Assembly (NCBI GenBank): GCA_945937975.1
Contig: CAMEUD010000003.1
Span: forward strand, 1 to 30,307
From: an uncultured Clostridia bacterium
GTDB lineage: Bacteria > Bacillota > Clostridia > Christensenellales > UBA1242
Length of the DNA stretch: 30,307 bases
Direction: 5' to 3'
The notes under the pieces are model-generated. The model was given only the letters and a program-made list of their open reading frames with translations, searched no databases and had not been told where the DNA came from. The translations under genes and the position numbers were made by a program. Below are positions 1-7,543 of the stretch, piece after piece (position 1 is the first letter of the stretch; each line of letters opens with the position of its first letter).

Positions 1-1094
1 AAATGGTTAGGAACTTAAAGCAAAAAGTTGTAACCGACCTTCCAAATGATTTAAAACTTGATGCAATAAGTTATCAAAATAATGGAGTTATTGGTTCAAT
101 TTGTGTTTTAACAATAAGACATGGCAAAATTCTTGGTGTTGTTAATCAAAGTGTTATTGATGCATCTATTGAAGAAAAAGATACAATGCAAGAGTTTTTG
201 ATGCAATACTACAAAGTTCACGAAAAACCAAAAGAAGTTTTAACAAACATAAGAGTTGACAATATTTTGGAAGATGAAATTGGAGTTAAAATAACTTGCC
301 CACAAAAAGGTGTGAAATATAGTCTAATAAAAACAGCAAATCTAAATGCAAAAGAATATTTAAGTAAAATTGAATATAAAGAAAATATTGAATATGATAA
401 AACTGTTGGTGCATTGTCAAAGTTAAAAGAAAAACTTAATTTAACAAAAATTCCAAACAGAATTGAATGTTATGACATTTCGCATATTAGTGGAACAAAT
501 CAAGTCGCAAGTATGGTTGTGTTTATTGCAGGTAGACCAGCAAAAAATATGTACAGAAAATTTAAAATGCGTAATCAAAATGGTCCAAACGATTTTGAAT
601 GTTTGATGCAAACATTGGAAAGAAGAATAAGTGAACTTGATGGCGAAGATGTAAGTTTTACACAAAAGCCAGATTTACTTGTGATAGATGGTGGTAAAGG
701 TCAATTATCTTCAACATATGAAGTGTTAAAGCATAGCAAACTTAATTGTGATATAGTTTCACTTGCAAAGCAGTTTGAAGAAGTATACACGCCATATTCA
801 AACATACCTGTTATGCTTAAGCGTGGGAGTAGTGAACTTAGAATACTTCAAAATATTCGTGATGAAGCACATAGATTTGCAATTACATTTCATAGACAAC
901 TACGAAGCAAAAATGAGATAAAAAGTCCGTTAGATGATATAAAAGGTCTTGGAAAAGTAAAAAAACAAGCATTATTTAACCAATTTGAAACTTTTGAAGC
1001 AATGAAAAAGGCAAGTGTTGATGAGTTGAATATGGTAAAAGGCATAGACAAAAATCTTGCCATAAGCATATATAGTTATTTACAAAAATTCTAA
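1..1094 (+). CDS. uvrC: UvrABC system protein C, 3' part (5' end outside window)
   Basis: UvrC makes the incisions on both sides of a UvrB-bound lesion in nucleotide excision repair in the cytoplasm. About 363 residues are visible, and the reading frame is open at the left edge, so the N-terminal GIY-YIG nuclease lies outside the window. What is seen is the C-terminal RNase H-like endonuclease: YDISH at about visible residues 157-161, LVIDGGKGQL around D229, and RDEAHRFA with the histidine near 290. These match the catalytic Asp/Asp/His of the family. A helix-hairpin-helix pair follows (DDIKGLGKVKKQALF and the region after it) and ends the protein. The next gene starts 13 bases downstream with its own strong ribosome site, so the two may be co-transcribed. 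The identification is secure; the true start cannot be seen. Confidence 0.95.
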   Translation, partial: MVRNLKQKVVTDLPNDLKLDAISYQNNGVIGSICVLTIRHGKILGVVNQSVIDASIEEKDTMQEFLMQYYKVHEKPKEVLTNIRVDNILEDEIGVKITCPQKGVKYSLIKTANLNAKEYLSKIEYKENIEYDKTVGALSKLKEKLNLTKIPNRIECYDISHISGTNQVASMVVFIAGRPAKNMYRKFKMRNQNGPNDFECLMQTLERRISELDGEDVSFTQKPDLLVIDGGKGQLSSTYEVLKHSKLNCDIVSLAKQFEEVYTPYSNIPVMLKRGSSELRILQNIRDEAHRFAITFHRQLRSKNEIKSPLDDIKGLGKVKKQALFNQFETFEAMKKASVDELNMVKGIDKNLAISIYSYLQKF

Positions 1095-1106
1095 AAGGGG
1101 TGAAAA

Positions 1107-2525
1107 ATGAAAAAATTTATTGCTTTGTTATTTGGTTTTATTACTCTATTTTCTTTTGGTATAACAAAAATTTTACCAAATAGTTTTTGTTATGCAAGTG
1201 AAGATAGTTCACTAATTATAAGGGCATACGGAGATTCAATTTCAGCAGGAGATACTTTGCCAGATAATGAAAATTATACAAATGGTACACATAAAATTTG
1301 TGAAGATTGCTTTTCTGATGTCTTTGCAAAGGAACTTATTGCAAAATTTGGGGGAGAAGTTAAGTCTTATGCTCACAGTGGAGATAAGACAGGTGATTTG
1401 GTTAGCATTTTAAATGGTCAAGATAACGAAGAACTAAAAAAAGTTGATATATTTACTTTGTGTATTGGTGCAAACAATGTTTTGGGACCAGCATTAAATA
1501 AAATGTCTGATTATATGGTAAACGGAGTAAATGAAACTGAATTTAGAGAAATTTTGAAACAGGGACTTGATAATTTTGAGAACGATTATAAAAACACAAT
1601 TTTGCCAAAACTCACGCAAAATGAAAATGCAAAAGTTGTTGTTATGACAATTTATAATCCATATTTACACCTAAATTTAGATGAAGCTCAAGTTGATAGT
1701 TCTTTATCAGCACTTGTTGATATGGCAAAGTCTAATTTTACTCAAATGTTAAGTATAACAATGGAGTATCTTGAACAAATAAATCAAACAATAAGACAAA
1801 GTGCAGTGCAAGATAAAATTTTTGTTGCAGATGTAAGAAGTAAATTTGACACATTTTCAAGTGCAGAATATAAACAATATATAAATGCTGACGCATCAAA
1901 CATTGTTTTATCGTCTTTTGCAGATTTGGCAAATATCCAAAGCATTATGGCAACAGCATGCGACCCACACCCAACAGTTGATGGGCAAGAACAAATTGCA
2001 AATGTATTTTTAGATGTTTTTAACTATGCAGAGTTTTCTTGGACTGACTCTTTTTCTAACATTGAAGATGGAGAAAAGGAAATTTCTATTTCTTTTAAAT
2101 TATTTAAGGATAATGTTTTAGTTAAGGCATATAAAATTGTTAATGGTGAAAAAAATGATGTTGAAATAAAAAGCATTGAAAATGGAACAATTAAAATACT
2201 TGCCAAAAATCTTGATGGGCAAGGAGATTTATTTATAACTATAACAAATCAAGGAAATAATCAAACAATAACATCTCAAAAAATTGCATTTAACAATCAA
2301 ATAAAATCGGCAGATGATAATACACCATCATTACCAGATAATCCAAATGATGATGCAAACAACCCACAAAATCCAAGTGATAATGAACCAAATAATCCAC
2401 AAACACCAAATGGTGAATTAAGCGAAACACAAATGATAACAATATATCTTGTTATAGGTATTGGAATTTTTGTATTTGTTTTGGTTATTGTGTTGCTTAT
2501 GATTTCAAGTTTTAGGAAAAGATAA
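1107..2525 (+). CDS. Secreted, membrane-anchored SGNH/GDSL hydrolase
   Basis: A 472-aa protein of the SGNH (GDSL-type) esterase/lipase fold. The start follows AAAAGGGG at a good distance. Residues 1-30 form a signal peptide. Block I is YGDSIS with the likely nucleophile S44; a GANN block sits at 121-124 (family GxND); block V is DPHP with D286 and H288 completing the triad. After the catalytic domain comes a roughly 80-residue beta-rich segment, then a Pro/Asn/Asp-rich linker (about 410-440), a single hydrophobic helix (about 445-467) and a short basic tail (FRKR). The expected topology is an extracellular hydrolase on a flexible stalk held by a C-terminal helix; there is no LPXTG motif. Substrate is unknown; cell-wall glycan or lipid deacylation would fit. 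The fold call is strong, the substrate is not. Confidence 0.85.
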   Translation: MKKFIALLFGFITLFSFGITKILPNSFCYASEDSSLIIRAYGDSISAGDTLPDNENYTNGTHKICEDCFSDVFAKELIAKFGGEVKSYAHSGDKTGDLVSILNGQDNEELKKVDIFTLCIGANNVLGPALNKMSDYMVNGVNETEFREILKQGLDNFENDYKNTILPKLTQNENAKVVVMTIYNPYLHLNLDEAQVDSSLSALVDMAKSNFTQMLSITMEYLEQINQTIRQSAVQDKIFVADVRSKFDTFSSAEYKQYINADASNIVLSSFADLANIQSIMATACDPHPTVDGQEQIANVFLDVFNYAEFSWTDSFSNIEDGEKEISISFKLFKDNVLVKAYKIVNGEKNDVEIKSIENGTIKILAKNLDGQGDLFITITNQGNNQTITSQKIAFNNQIKSADDNTPSLPDNPNDDANNPQNPSDNEPNNPQTPNGELSETQMITIYLVIGIGIFVFVLVIVLLMISSFRKR

Positions 2526-2568
2526 TATATAGTTAATAATAAGTACTTATAATTATAGTATATATAAG

Positions 2569-2606
2569 AAAAGACAAAATTAAGAAATTTATATTTTGTC
2601 TTTTTT
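2569..2606 (+). terminator. Intrinsic terminator after the SGNH hydrolase gene
   Basis: A perfect 12-bp stem (arms AAAAGACAAAAT at 2569-2580 and ATTTTGTCTTTT at 2593-2604) with a 12-nt loop, ending in a T run at 2601-2606. It separates the uvrC/SGNH unit from the exchanger gene. Confidence 0.85.
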
Positions 2607-2651
2607 GTATAACAAGAAACCTTTTGCACAAAATAGCAAAAAGGAAAAATT

Positions 2652-3623
2652 ATGAAAATATTTGTGGCAGTTTTATTGCTTATTGTTGCTTTATTCTTGG
2701 TAATAAAGGGTGGAGATGTTTTTGTTGATAGCAGTAAAGATATTGCGAAGAGATTAAAAATTCCAAGTTTGGTTTTTGGAGCAACTATCGCAAGCATTGC
2801 AACAACTTTGCCAGAACTTTTGATTGCAACCTTTTCTAGTTTAGATGGAACAACAGATTTGGCAGTTGGTAACGCTGTTGGTTCACTTCTTTGTAACTAT
2901 GGTCTTATTTTTGGAATATGTTTTGCTTACAAAGGTTGTGATTTGTCAAAAGGTGGTATGCTTAAATATTATTTAAGTTTGTTAGTTGCTTTTGTTATTT
3001 TTGGCTTTGGTTTGTTTTTTGAAATAACAAATGTAATGGCATATATCTTGCTTGGACTAACAGTTTTATATTTTGTGGTAAACTATATTGATTCATTGAC
3101 AACAAATAAAAAATCTCCAAAGAAAAATGTTCAAGAAAAAAAGCAAAAACCGTTGTGGCTTACAATAATTTTATTTATACTAGGTGCAGGTGCAATTGGT
3201 GGTGGAGCGTATCTTCTTGTTGACAAAGTTGAGTACTTGGCAAAAGTAATTGGAATAAGTGAAGAATTTGTTGGTCTAACTATTGTTGCTGTGGGAACAA
3301 GTTTGCCTGAACTTGTTATTGTTTTAAATGCCATAAAGGGAGATTCTCCATATTTGGCAGTTGGAAATGTTATTGGGTCAAGTATACTTAATGTAACTTT
3401 AATTTTGGGTGTTTCAAAACTTGTTGCATTTAATTCAAAAATGGTAATAACAAAAGAAACGGCATATATTTCACTCTCACTTGCCTTGCTTTTTAGTTTG
3501 TTATTATTGTTGCCAATACTTATTACCAAAAAGACTTATAGATGGCAAGGATTTGTATTTTTGGGGTTATATATTTTGTATATTGTATATTTGGTGCTGA
3601 ATGTTATATTCAAATTTATATAA
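2652..3623 (+). CDS. CaCA-family sodium/calcium exchanger-like membrane protein (YrbG type)
   Basis: A 323-aa polytopic membrane protein with about ten hydrophobic segments. It has the two internal alpha repeats that define the Ca2+:cation antiporter family. Repeat 1 has ATTLPEL (E55) followed by AVGNAVGS (about 71-78); repeat 2 has VGTSLPEL (E220) followed by AVGNVIGSSILN. The acidic residues in the two PEL motifs are the ion-binding glutamates of the family. A lysine-rich cytoplasmic loop (about 154-170) separates the halves, as in NCX-type proteins. Start 2652 is preceded by AAAAAGGAAAAATT, a usable ribosome site. The gene stands alone between a terminator and the DnaA-box region. The ion may be Ca2+ or another divalent cation; family placement is firm, ion specificity is inference. 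Confidence 0.9.
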   Translation: MKIFVAVLLLIVALFLVIKGGDVFVDSSKDIAKRLKIPSLVFGATIASIATTLPELLIATFSSLDGTTDLAVGNAVGSLLCNYGLIFGICFAYKGCDLSKGGMLKYYLSLLVAFVIFGFGLFFEITNVMAYILLGLTVLYFVVNYIDSLTTNKKSPKKNVQEKKQKPLWLTIILFILGAGAIGGGAYLLVDKVEYLAKVIGISEEFVGLTIVAVGTSLPELVIVLNAIKGDSPYLAVGNVIGSSILNVTLILGVSKLVAFNSKMVITKETAYISLSLALLFSLLLLLPILITKKTYRWQGFVFLGLYILYIVYLVLNVIFKFI

Positions 3624-3757
3624 AATTGTTTCGGCATTTTAGTCATAAAAATGACATTATCCACACTTATACACAGGCATATAAACAAGTTATACACAAT
3701 ATAGTAAAGTATCAGTATATTAAAAATAAGAAAATAATGTTATATTGTTATAACTGT

Positions 3758-3874
3758 ATGTGGAAATGTGGATAACTTTTAGATTTTTGTCCACATTTTG
3801 CATACAATTTATAAAAATTCATAAATAATTATCAAAATGAATAAATATGAAAATGTGGAAATGTGGATAACTTT
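3758..3874 (+). repeat. 22-nt direct repeat pair carrying DnaA boxes
   Basis: Positions 3758-3779 and 3853-3874 are identical over 22 nt; each contains GTGGAAATGTGGATAAC. A third copy sharing about 17 nt (AAATGTGGATAACTTTT) lies at about 3983-3999. A 10-bp inverted pair, TTTTGTCCAC at 3785-3794 and GTGGACAAAA at 3894-3903, also sits inside. The arrangement is iteron-like. Confidence 0.75.
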
Positions 3875-3916
3875 CCCACATTTCTATATTTTAGTGGACA
3901 AAAGGGCATTAGTTAA

Positions 3917-3946
3917 TTGACAAAACCCTGTGGATAAATATATAAT
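3917..3946 (+). promoter_or_regulatory. Probable metG operon promoter with a DnaA box in the spacer
   Basis: TTGACA at 3917-3922 and TATAAT at 3941-3946 with an 18-bp spacer, both hexamers perfect. A consensus DnaA box on the - strand (3929-3937) lies in the spacer, and another (3986-3994) lies in the leader about 25 nt before the metG start. DnaA binding would be expected to block RNA polymerase here. No T-box leader is present. Confidence 0.65.
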
Positions 3947-4016
3947 TAGAGCAAAAGTAAAGATTATTTATACATATTGTACAAATGTGGATAACTTTTT
4001 ATAAAAGGACGGATAA

Positions 4017-5735
4017 ATGAAAAAGAAAATTTTGATTACTGCGGCACTCCCTTATATTAACAATGTGCCACACCTTGGGCATATTGTTGGTTGTCATTTG
4101 CCAGCCGATATATTTTATAAGTTTAATAAGAGCATAGGCAATGATGCTGTTTTTGTTGGTGGTAGTGATGACCACGGTACAGCAACGCTTATTTGTGCAA
4201 AAGAAAATAACTTGACACCAGATGAACTTGTTAAAAAGTTTGATAATATTCATAGGGCAATCTATAAAAAACTTAACATTGACTATTCATTAAACAGTGG
4301 AACAAACACAAAAGTTCATAATGAAGTAACACAAGCATTTTTCAAAAAGTTAGATGAAAACGGATACATTAGTGAAAAAGAAGATGAGATGCTATATTGC
4401 GAGCATGACCATATTGCCCTTGCAGATAGATTTGTTATTGGCAAGTGTCCAAAATGTGGTTATGAAGGTGCATATGGCGACCAATGTGATAAATGTGGTG
4501 AAACATATGAAACAAGTGAACTTATTGACCCAAAATGTAAGTTCTGTGGAAACAGTGCAGTAAGAAAGTCAACAAAGCACTTGTATTTGAGATTAGACAA
4601 ACTTGAACCAAAACTTAATGAGTGGATAGAAAGCAAAAAAGACACTTGGCGTCCAACAGTTTACAAAGAAGCAAAAAGATGGATAAACGCAGGACTTGAA
4701 CCAAGAGCAATAACAAGAGATATACCTTGGGGAATAAAAGTTCCAAAAGAAGGGTTTGAAGACAAAGTATTCTATGTTTGGTTTGATGCACCAATAGGTT
4801 ACATTTCAATTACCAAAGAACTTGGTGGAGATGAACTTGTTAAAAAATATTGGCAAAGTGATGATGCTGAAATTTATAACTTTATTGGAAAAGATAATAT
4901 TCCATTCCACTCTGTATTCTTCCCAGCAATGTTGATTGGTGAAGGTGAATATAATTTGGCACATAATGTTGTTGGCTTTTGCTTTATGAATTATGAAGGT
5001 CAAAAATTCTCAAAGAGCAAAAATATTGGAGTATTCTGTGATGGATTACTTACAAGTGATATAGATATTGACACATTGAGAGCATATCTTGTAACAGTGT
5101 TCCCAGAAAATAAAGATAGCGACTTTAAGTGGGAAGATTACAAACTTACAACAAACAGTGAACTTGTTGGAAAATTTGGTAATTTCTTTAACAGAACACT
5201 TAATATGATTTGGAAGAATTTTGAAGGTAAACTTGATTTTGAATTAAATGACACAGTTGAACTTAATGAATTTGATAACGAAATGATTGATGCAATAAAA
5301 ACTTATCCTGACAAAATAAAAGATTTATTTGCTCACACAGAATTTAGAGAAGCATTTAGACAAATAATGAATTTTGCAGGTGTTGGAAACACATATCTTG
5401 AAAAATCAGCACCTTGGACTTTAATTAAAAATGGTGAAATAGATAAAGCAAAAAAAGTTTTGTATTTATGTTTAAATATGGCAAAATCTTTATGTATTGT
5501 TGCAAGACCAATTATGTGTAATCGTACACAAGAAATTTGGACAGAACAACTTAACTTTGCTGGTAGCCCAAGTGAAGATGGATACTGGGATAATGCAAAA
5601 CTTATTGACATTAAAAAAGACCATAAGACAAATGCACCAAAACCACTTTATGCAAGAATTGATGATTATAAGTTAAATGAATATAAAGAACATTTTTCAA
5701 AACCATTTGATATGAGTGAACTTAAAAATTGGTAA
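4017..5735 (+). CDS. metG: Methionyl-tRNA synthetase
   Basis: Class I aminoacyl-tRNA synthetase that charges tRNA-Met in the cytoplasm; 572 aa. The HIGH-type motif is PHLGH (18-22) within AALPYINNVPHLGH; the KMSKS-type loop is KFSKS (330-334). The zinc-binding insertion has cysteines at 144, 147, 157, 160, 174 and 177, a more elaborate knuckle arrangement that resembles the E. coli/archaeal MetG subtype. The C-terminal tRNA-binding (EMAP-II-like) domain found in many homologues is absent; the protein ends soon after the anticodon-binding helical domain. Start 4017 follows AAAAGGAC at suitable distance. It heads an operon with mrnC, rlmB and sigH. Confidence 0.97.
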   Translation: MKKKILITAALPYINNVPHLGHIVGCHLPADIFYKFNKSIGNDAVFVGGSDDHGTATLICAKENNLTPDELVKKFDNIHRAIYKKLNIDYSLNSGTNTKVHNEVTQAFFKKLDENGYISEKEDEMLYCEHDHIALADRFVIGKCPKCGYEGAYGDQCDKCGETYETSELIDPKCKFCGNSAVRKSTKHLYLRLDKLEPKLNEWIESKKDTWRPTVYKEAKRWINAGLEPRAITRDIPWGIKVPKEGFEDKVFYVWFDAPIGYISITKELGGDELVKKYWQSDDAEIYNFIGKDNIPFHSVFFPAMLIGEGEYNLAHNVVGFCFMNYEGQKFSKSKNIGVFCDGLLTSDIDIDTLRAYLVTVFPENKDSDFKWEDYKLTTNSELVGKFGNFFNRTLNMIWKNFEGKLDFELNDTVELNEFDNEMIDAIKTYPDKIKDLFAHTEFREAFRQIMNFAGVGNTYLEKSAPWTLIKNGEIDKAKKVLYLCLNMAKSLCIVARPIMCNRTQEIWTEQLNFAGSPSEDGYWDNAKLIDIKKDHKTNAPKPLYARIDDYKLNEYKEHFSKPFDMSELKNW

Positions 5736-5739
5736 AAAT

Positions 5740-6135
5740 ATGAAAATAGAAACAGAAAAATTAACACAAAATCAAATAAAAAACTTATCTCCACTTGTGC
5801 TTGCATTTGTTGGAGATGGAGTTCACACCATTTTTGTTAGAGATTTTATTGTTAAAAGCAAATTGGAAAAATTGAATGACTATAACAAAGATTGTTCACA
5901 TTTTTGTAAAGCAAAAACACAAAGTTTGGTGCTTGACAAAATTGAAAGCAGTTTAAGTGAAGAAGAAAAAGATATTGTAAGGCGAACAAGAAATGCAAAA
6001 ACAAACAATATTGCAAAAAACAGTAATTTGACTGAATATAAAAAAGCAACTTGTTTTGAAGCACTTGTTGGATACTTATATTTAAGTGGACAAACAGAAA
6101 GAATGAACGAGATATTAGATATTTCTGTTCAATAA
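5740..6135 (+). CDS. mrnC: Mini-ribonuclease III
   Basis: A 131-aa RNase III catalytic domain without a dsRNA-binding domain, the family that matures 23S rRNA ends in Gram-positive bacteria. Visible marks are LVLAFVGDGVHTIFVR near the N terminus with catalytic D26, the RRTRNAK block at 81-87, and CFEALVGYLY with the second acidic residue E107. I chose ATG 5740, five bases after the metG stop, because it starts immediately ahead of the conserved domain; an in-frame GTG at 5716 inside metG has no ribosome site. The neighbours metG upstream and rlmB downstream match the usual Firmicutes translation/rRNA cluster. Confidence 0.92.
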   Translation: MKIETEKLTQNQIKNLSPLVLAFVGDGVHTIFVRDFIVKSKLEKLNDYNKDCSHFCKAKTQSLVLDKIESSLSEEEKDIVRRTRNAKTNNIAKNSNLTEYKKATCFEALVGYLYLSGQTERMNEILDISVQ

Positions 6136-6227
6136 TCTTGTGAGCAGGATTTGACAACTCACATGAAATAAAAGTAGTTTCAAAATATATTTTTGAAATG
6201 ACAAAACAAAATAAAAAGGAAAAGAAA

Positions 6228-6950
6228 ATGATAGTAGAAGGTAAAAATCCAGTAAAAGAATTATTGGAAAGTGGAGCAACAATAAACAGATTGTTTGTTC
6301 AAAATGCAAAACTTTATGACAAAGTATCAAATCAAATAATAAGTATGGCAAAACAAAATAAAGTTAGAATTGATTTTGTTTCAAAAGACTTTTTGGATAA
6401 AAAAAGTACAACAAAACATCATCAAGGTTTTATTTGTGATACTGTTGATTTTGCATACTGCGATGTTGATGATATATTAAAACTTGCAGAAGAAAAAAAT
6501 GAAGCACCTTTTATTGTTATTTTGGACGGTATAGAAGACCCACACAATTTTGGTGCAATTATTCGTACTTGTGAATGTGCAGGAGTTCATGGAATTATTA
6601 TTCCAAAAAGAAGAGCTTGTCCTGTAAATGAAACAGTTATAAAAACAAGTGCTGGTGCAACAGCAAATATGAAAATTGCAAGTGTTATAAACCTTAACAA
6701 TACTATTGCAGATTTAAAGGAAAAAGGTGTTTGGGTTTATGGACTTGAACTTGGTGGAAAAGATATAAACAAAACTAATTTGTCTGGAGCGATTGCTTTG
6801 GTTGTTGGGAGTGAAGGTTTTGGAATAAGCCACTTGGTAAAAGAAAATTGTGATGAAGTGGTATCACTTGCACAAAAAGGACAAATTAACAGTTTGAATG
6901 CAAGTGTTGCTTGCGGAATTGCTGTATATAAAATTTTGGAACAAAGATAA
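6228..6950 (+). CDS. rlmB: 23S rRNA (guanosine-2'-O)-methyltransferase RlmB-like (SpoU/TrmH family)
   Basis: A 241-aa SPOUT-class RNA 2'-O-ribose methyltransferase using S-adenosylmethionine. It has the N-terminal substrate-binding domain (VEGKNPVKELLESG) and the three SpoU motifs: ILDGIEDPHNFGAIIRTCECAG, ALVVGSEGFGIS, and INSLNASVACGIAVY, which together form the trefoil-knot cofactor site. ATG 6228 is preferred because AAAAAGGA lies seven bases upstream; the in-frame ATG at 6198 has no ribosome site. The stop overlaps the sigH start by one base (TAATG), which implies translational coupling. The Firmicutes order mrnC-rlmB-(yacP)-sigH is kept, but without a yacP gene between rlmB and sigH. Confidence 0.93.
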   Translation: MIVEGKNPVKELLESGATINRLFVQNAKLYDKVSNQIISMAKQNKVRIDFVSKDFLDKKSTTKHHQGFICDTVDFAYCDVDDILKLAEEKNEAPFIVILDGIEDPHNFGAIIRTCECAGVHGIIIPKRRACPVNETVIKTSAGATANMKIASVINLNNTIADLKEKGVWVYGLELGGKDINKTNLSGAIALVVGSEGFGISHLVKENCDEVVSLAQKGQINSLNASVACGIAVYKILEQR

Positions 6951-7540
6951 TGGGAAAATTGAGTGATGAACAATTAGTAAAACTAGCAAATAGTGGTGAT
7001 GATTCATCACTCGATTTTTTATTGAAAAAATACAAAAGAATGGCAAATAAAATTGCAAGAAGTTATTTCTTAATTGGTTCTGATTATGATGATTTGTTGC
7101 AAGAAGCAATGATTGGTTTATACAAAGCAATCAAAGGTTATAAAGAAACGGAAAAAGCAAGTTTCAAAACATTTGCATATTTGTGTATAACAAGAAATGT
7201 GCAGTCGGCAGTAAAGAGTGCGCATAGCAAAAAAAATGCAATACTCACTGATGCAATTTCTCTTTCCAGTGTTTCCAAAAATGATGATAACGATGAAATA
7301 GATTTAATTATTCCATCAACAGTGCTATCACCAGAAAAAGAATTGATTGAAAATGAAAATTATGAAGAAATAAAAAAACTTATCATAACAACACTTTCAA
7401 AATTTGAGCAGGAAGTTTTAAAATACTTTTTGCAAGGGGAAAGTTATGAACGGATTGCAAAAACCCTTAACATATCATACAAAAGCGTTGACAATGCGTT
7501 GTCAAGAATAAGGAGTAAATTGTCTTTTTTAAAGAAATAA
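6950..7540 (+). CDS. sigH: RNA polymerase sigma factor, SigH/Spo0H family
   Basis: A 196-aa sigma-70-family factor. Region 2 is clear: LDFLLKKYKRMANKIARSYFLIG, then DYDDLLQEAMIGLYKAIKGYKE (region 2.2 core binding), then SFKTFAYLCITRNVQSAVKSA (2.3-2.4, -10 recognition). Region 4 is SKFEQEVLKYFLQGESYERIAKTLNISYKSVDNALSRIRSKL, a helix-turn-helix for the -35 element. The blocks closely follow Bacillus Spo0H (ARSYFLIG, GLYKAI, SFK.FA.LCITR, KS.DNALQR.K.KL), and the position after rlmB is the expected one. In Bacillus this factor controls entry into sporulation, competence and stationary phase; its role here is unknown, since non-sporulating relatives also retain it. Confidence 0.93.
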   Translation: MGKLSDEQLVKLANSGDDSSLDFLLKKYKRMANKIARSYFLIGSDYDDLLQEAMIGLYKAIKGYKETEKASFKTFAYLCITRNVQSAVKSAHSKKNAILTDAISLSSVSKNDDNDEIDLIIPSTVLSPEKELIENENYEEIKKLIITTLSKFEQEVLKYFLQGESYERIAKTLNISYKSVDNALSRIRSKLSFLKK

Positions 7541-7543
7541 AAA

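Larger units (their letters stand above)
3657..3994. other. DnaA-box cluster; candidate replication origin
   Basis: This 393-bp intergenic stretch (3624-4016) holds no credible gene. It contains seven exact matches to the DnaA box TTATMCACA. On + they are at 3657-3665 (TTATCCACA), 3667-3675 and 3690-3698 (both TTATACACA). On - they are TTATCCACA at 3767-3775, 3862-3870, 3929-3937 and 3986-3994. One-mismatch boxes are at 3787-3795 and 3968-3976. The left group points right and the right group points left, flanking very AT-rich DNA at about 3699-3757 and 3796-3852 that could unwind. This density is typical of oriC or of DnaA-binding clusters outside oriC. Against oriC: no dnaA or dnaN gene is visible, and genes on both sides run on +. 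A titration or regulatory cluster is the main alternative. Confidence 0.7.

Noticed and set aside
2297..2797. 166-aa open frame on the - strand across the SGNH/exchanger junction
   Set aside because: Antisense to two well-supported genes and across their terminator; low-complexity Ile/Lys/Asn composition typical of AT-rich antisense.
3542..3775. 77-aa open frame overlapping the exchanger end and entering the DnaA-box region
   Set aside because: It is a shifted frame within the exchanger gene that reads on through box-rich non-coding DNA; no ribosome site and no protein-like pattern.
3947..4016. Possible T-box riboswitch in the metG leader
   Set aside because: The leader after the probable promoter is only about 65 bases and has no T-box sequence or antiterminator stem.
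6139..6198. Two small inverted repeats between mrnC and rlmB (TGTGAG/CTCACA at 6139-6163; TTTCAAAA/TTTTGAAA at 6178-6198)
   Set aside because: Short or AT-only stems without a following T run; not convincing as terminator or regulator.
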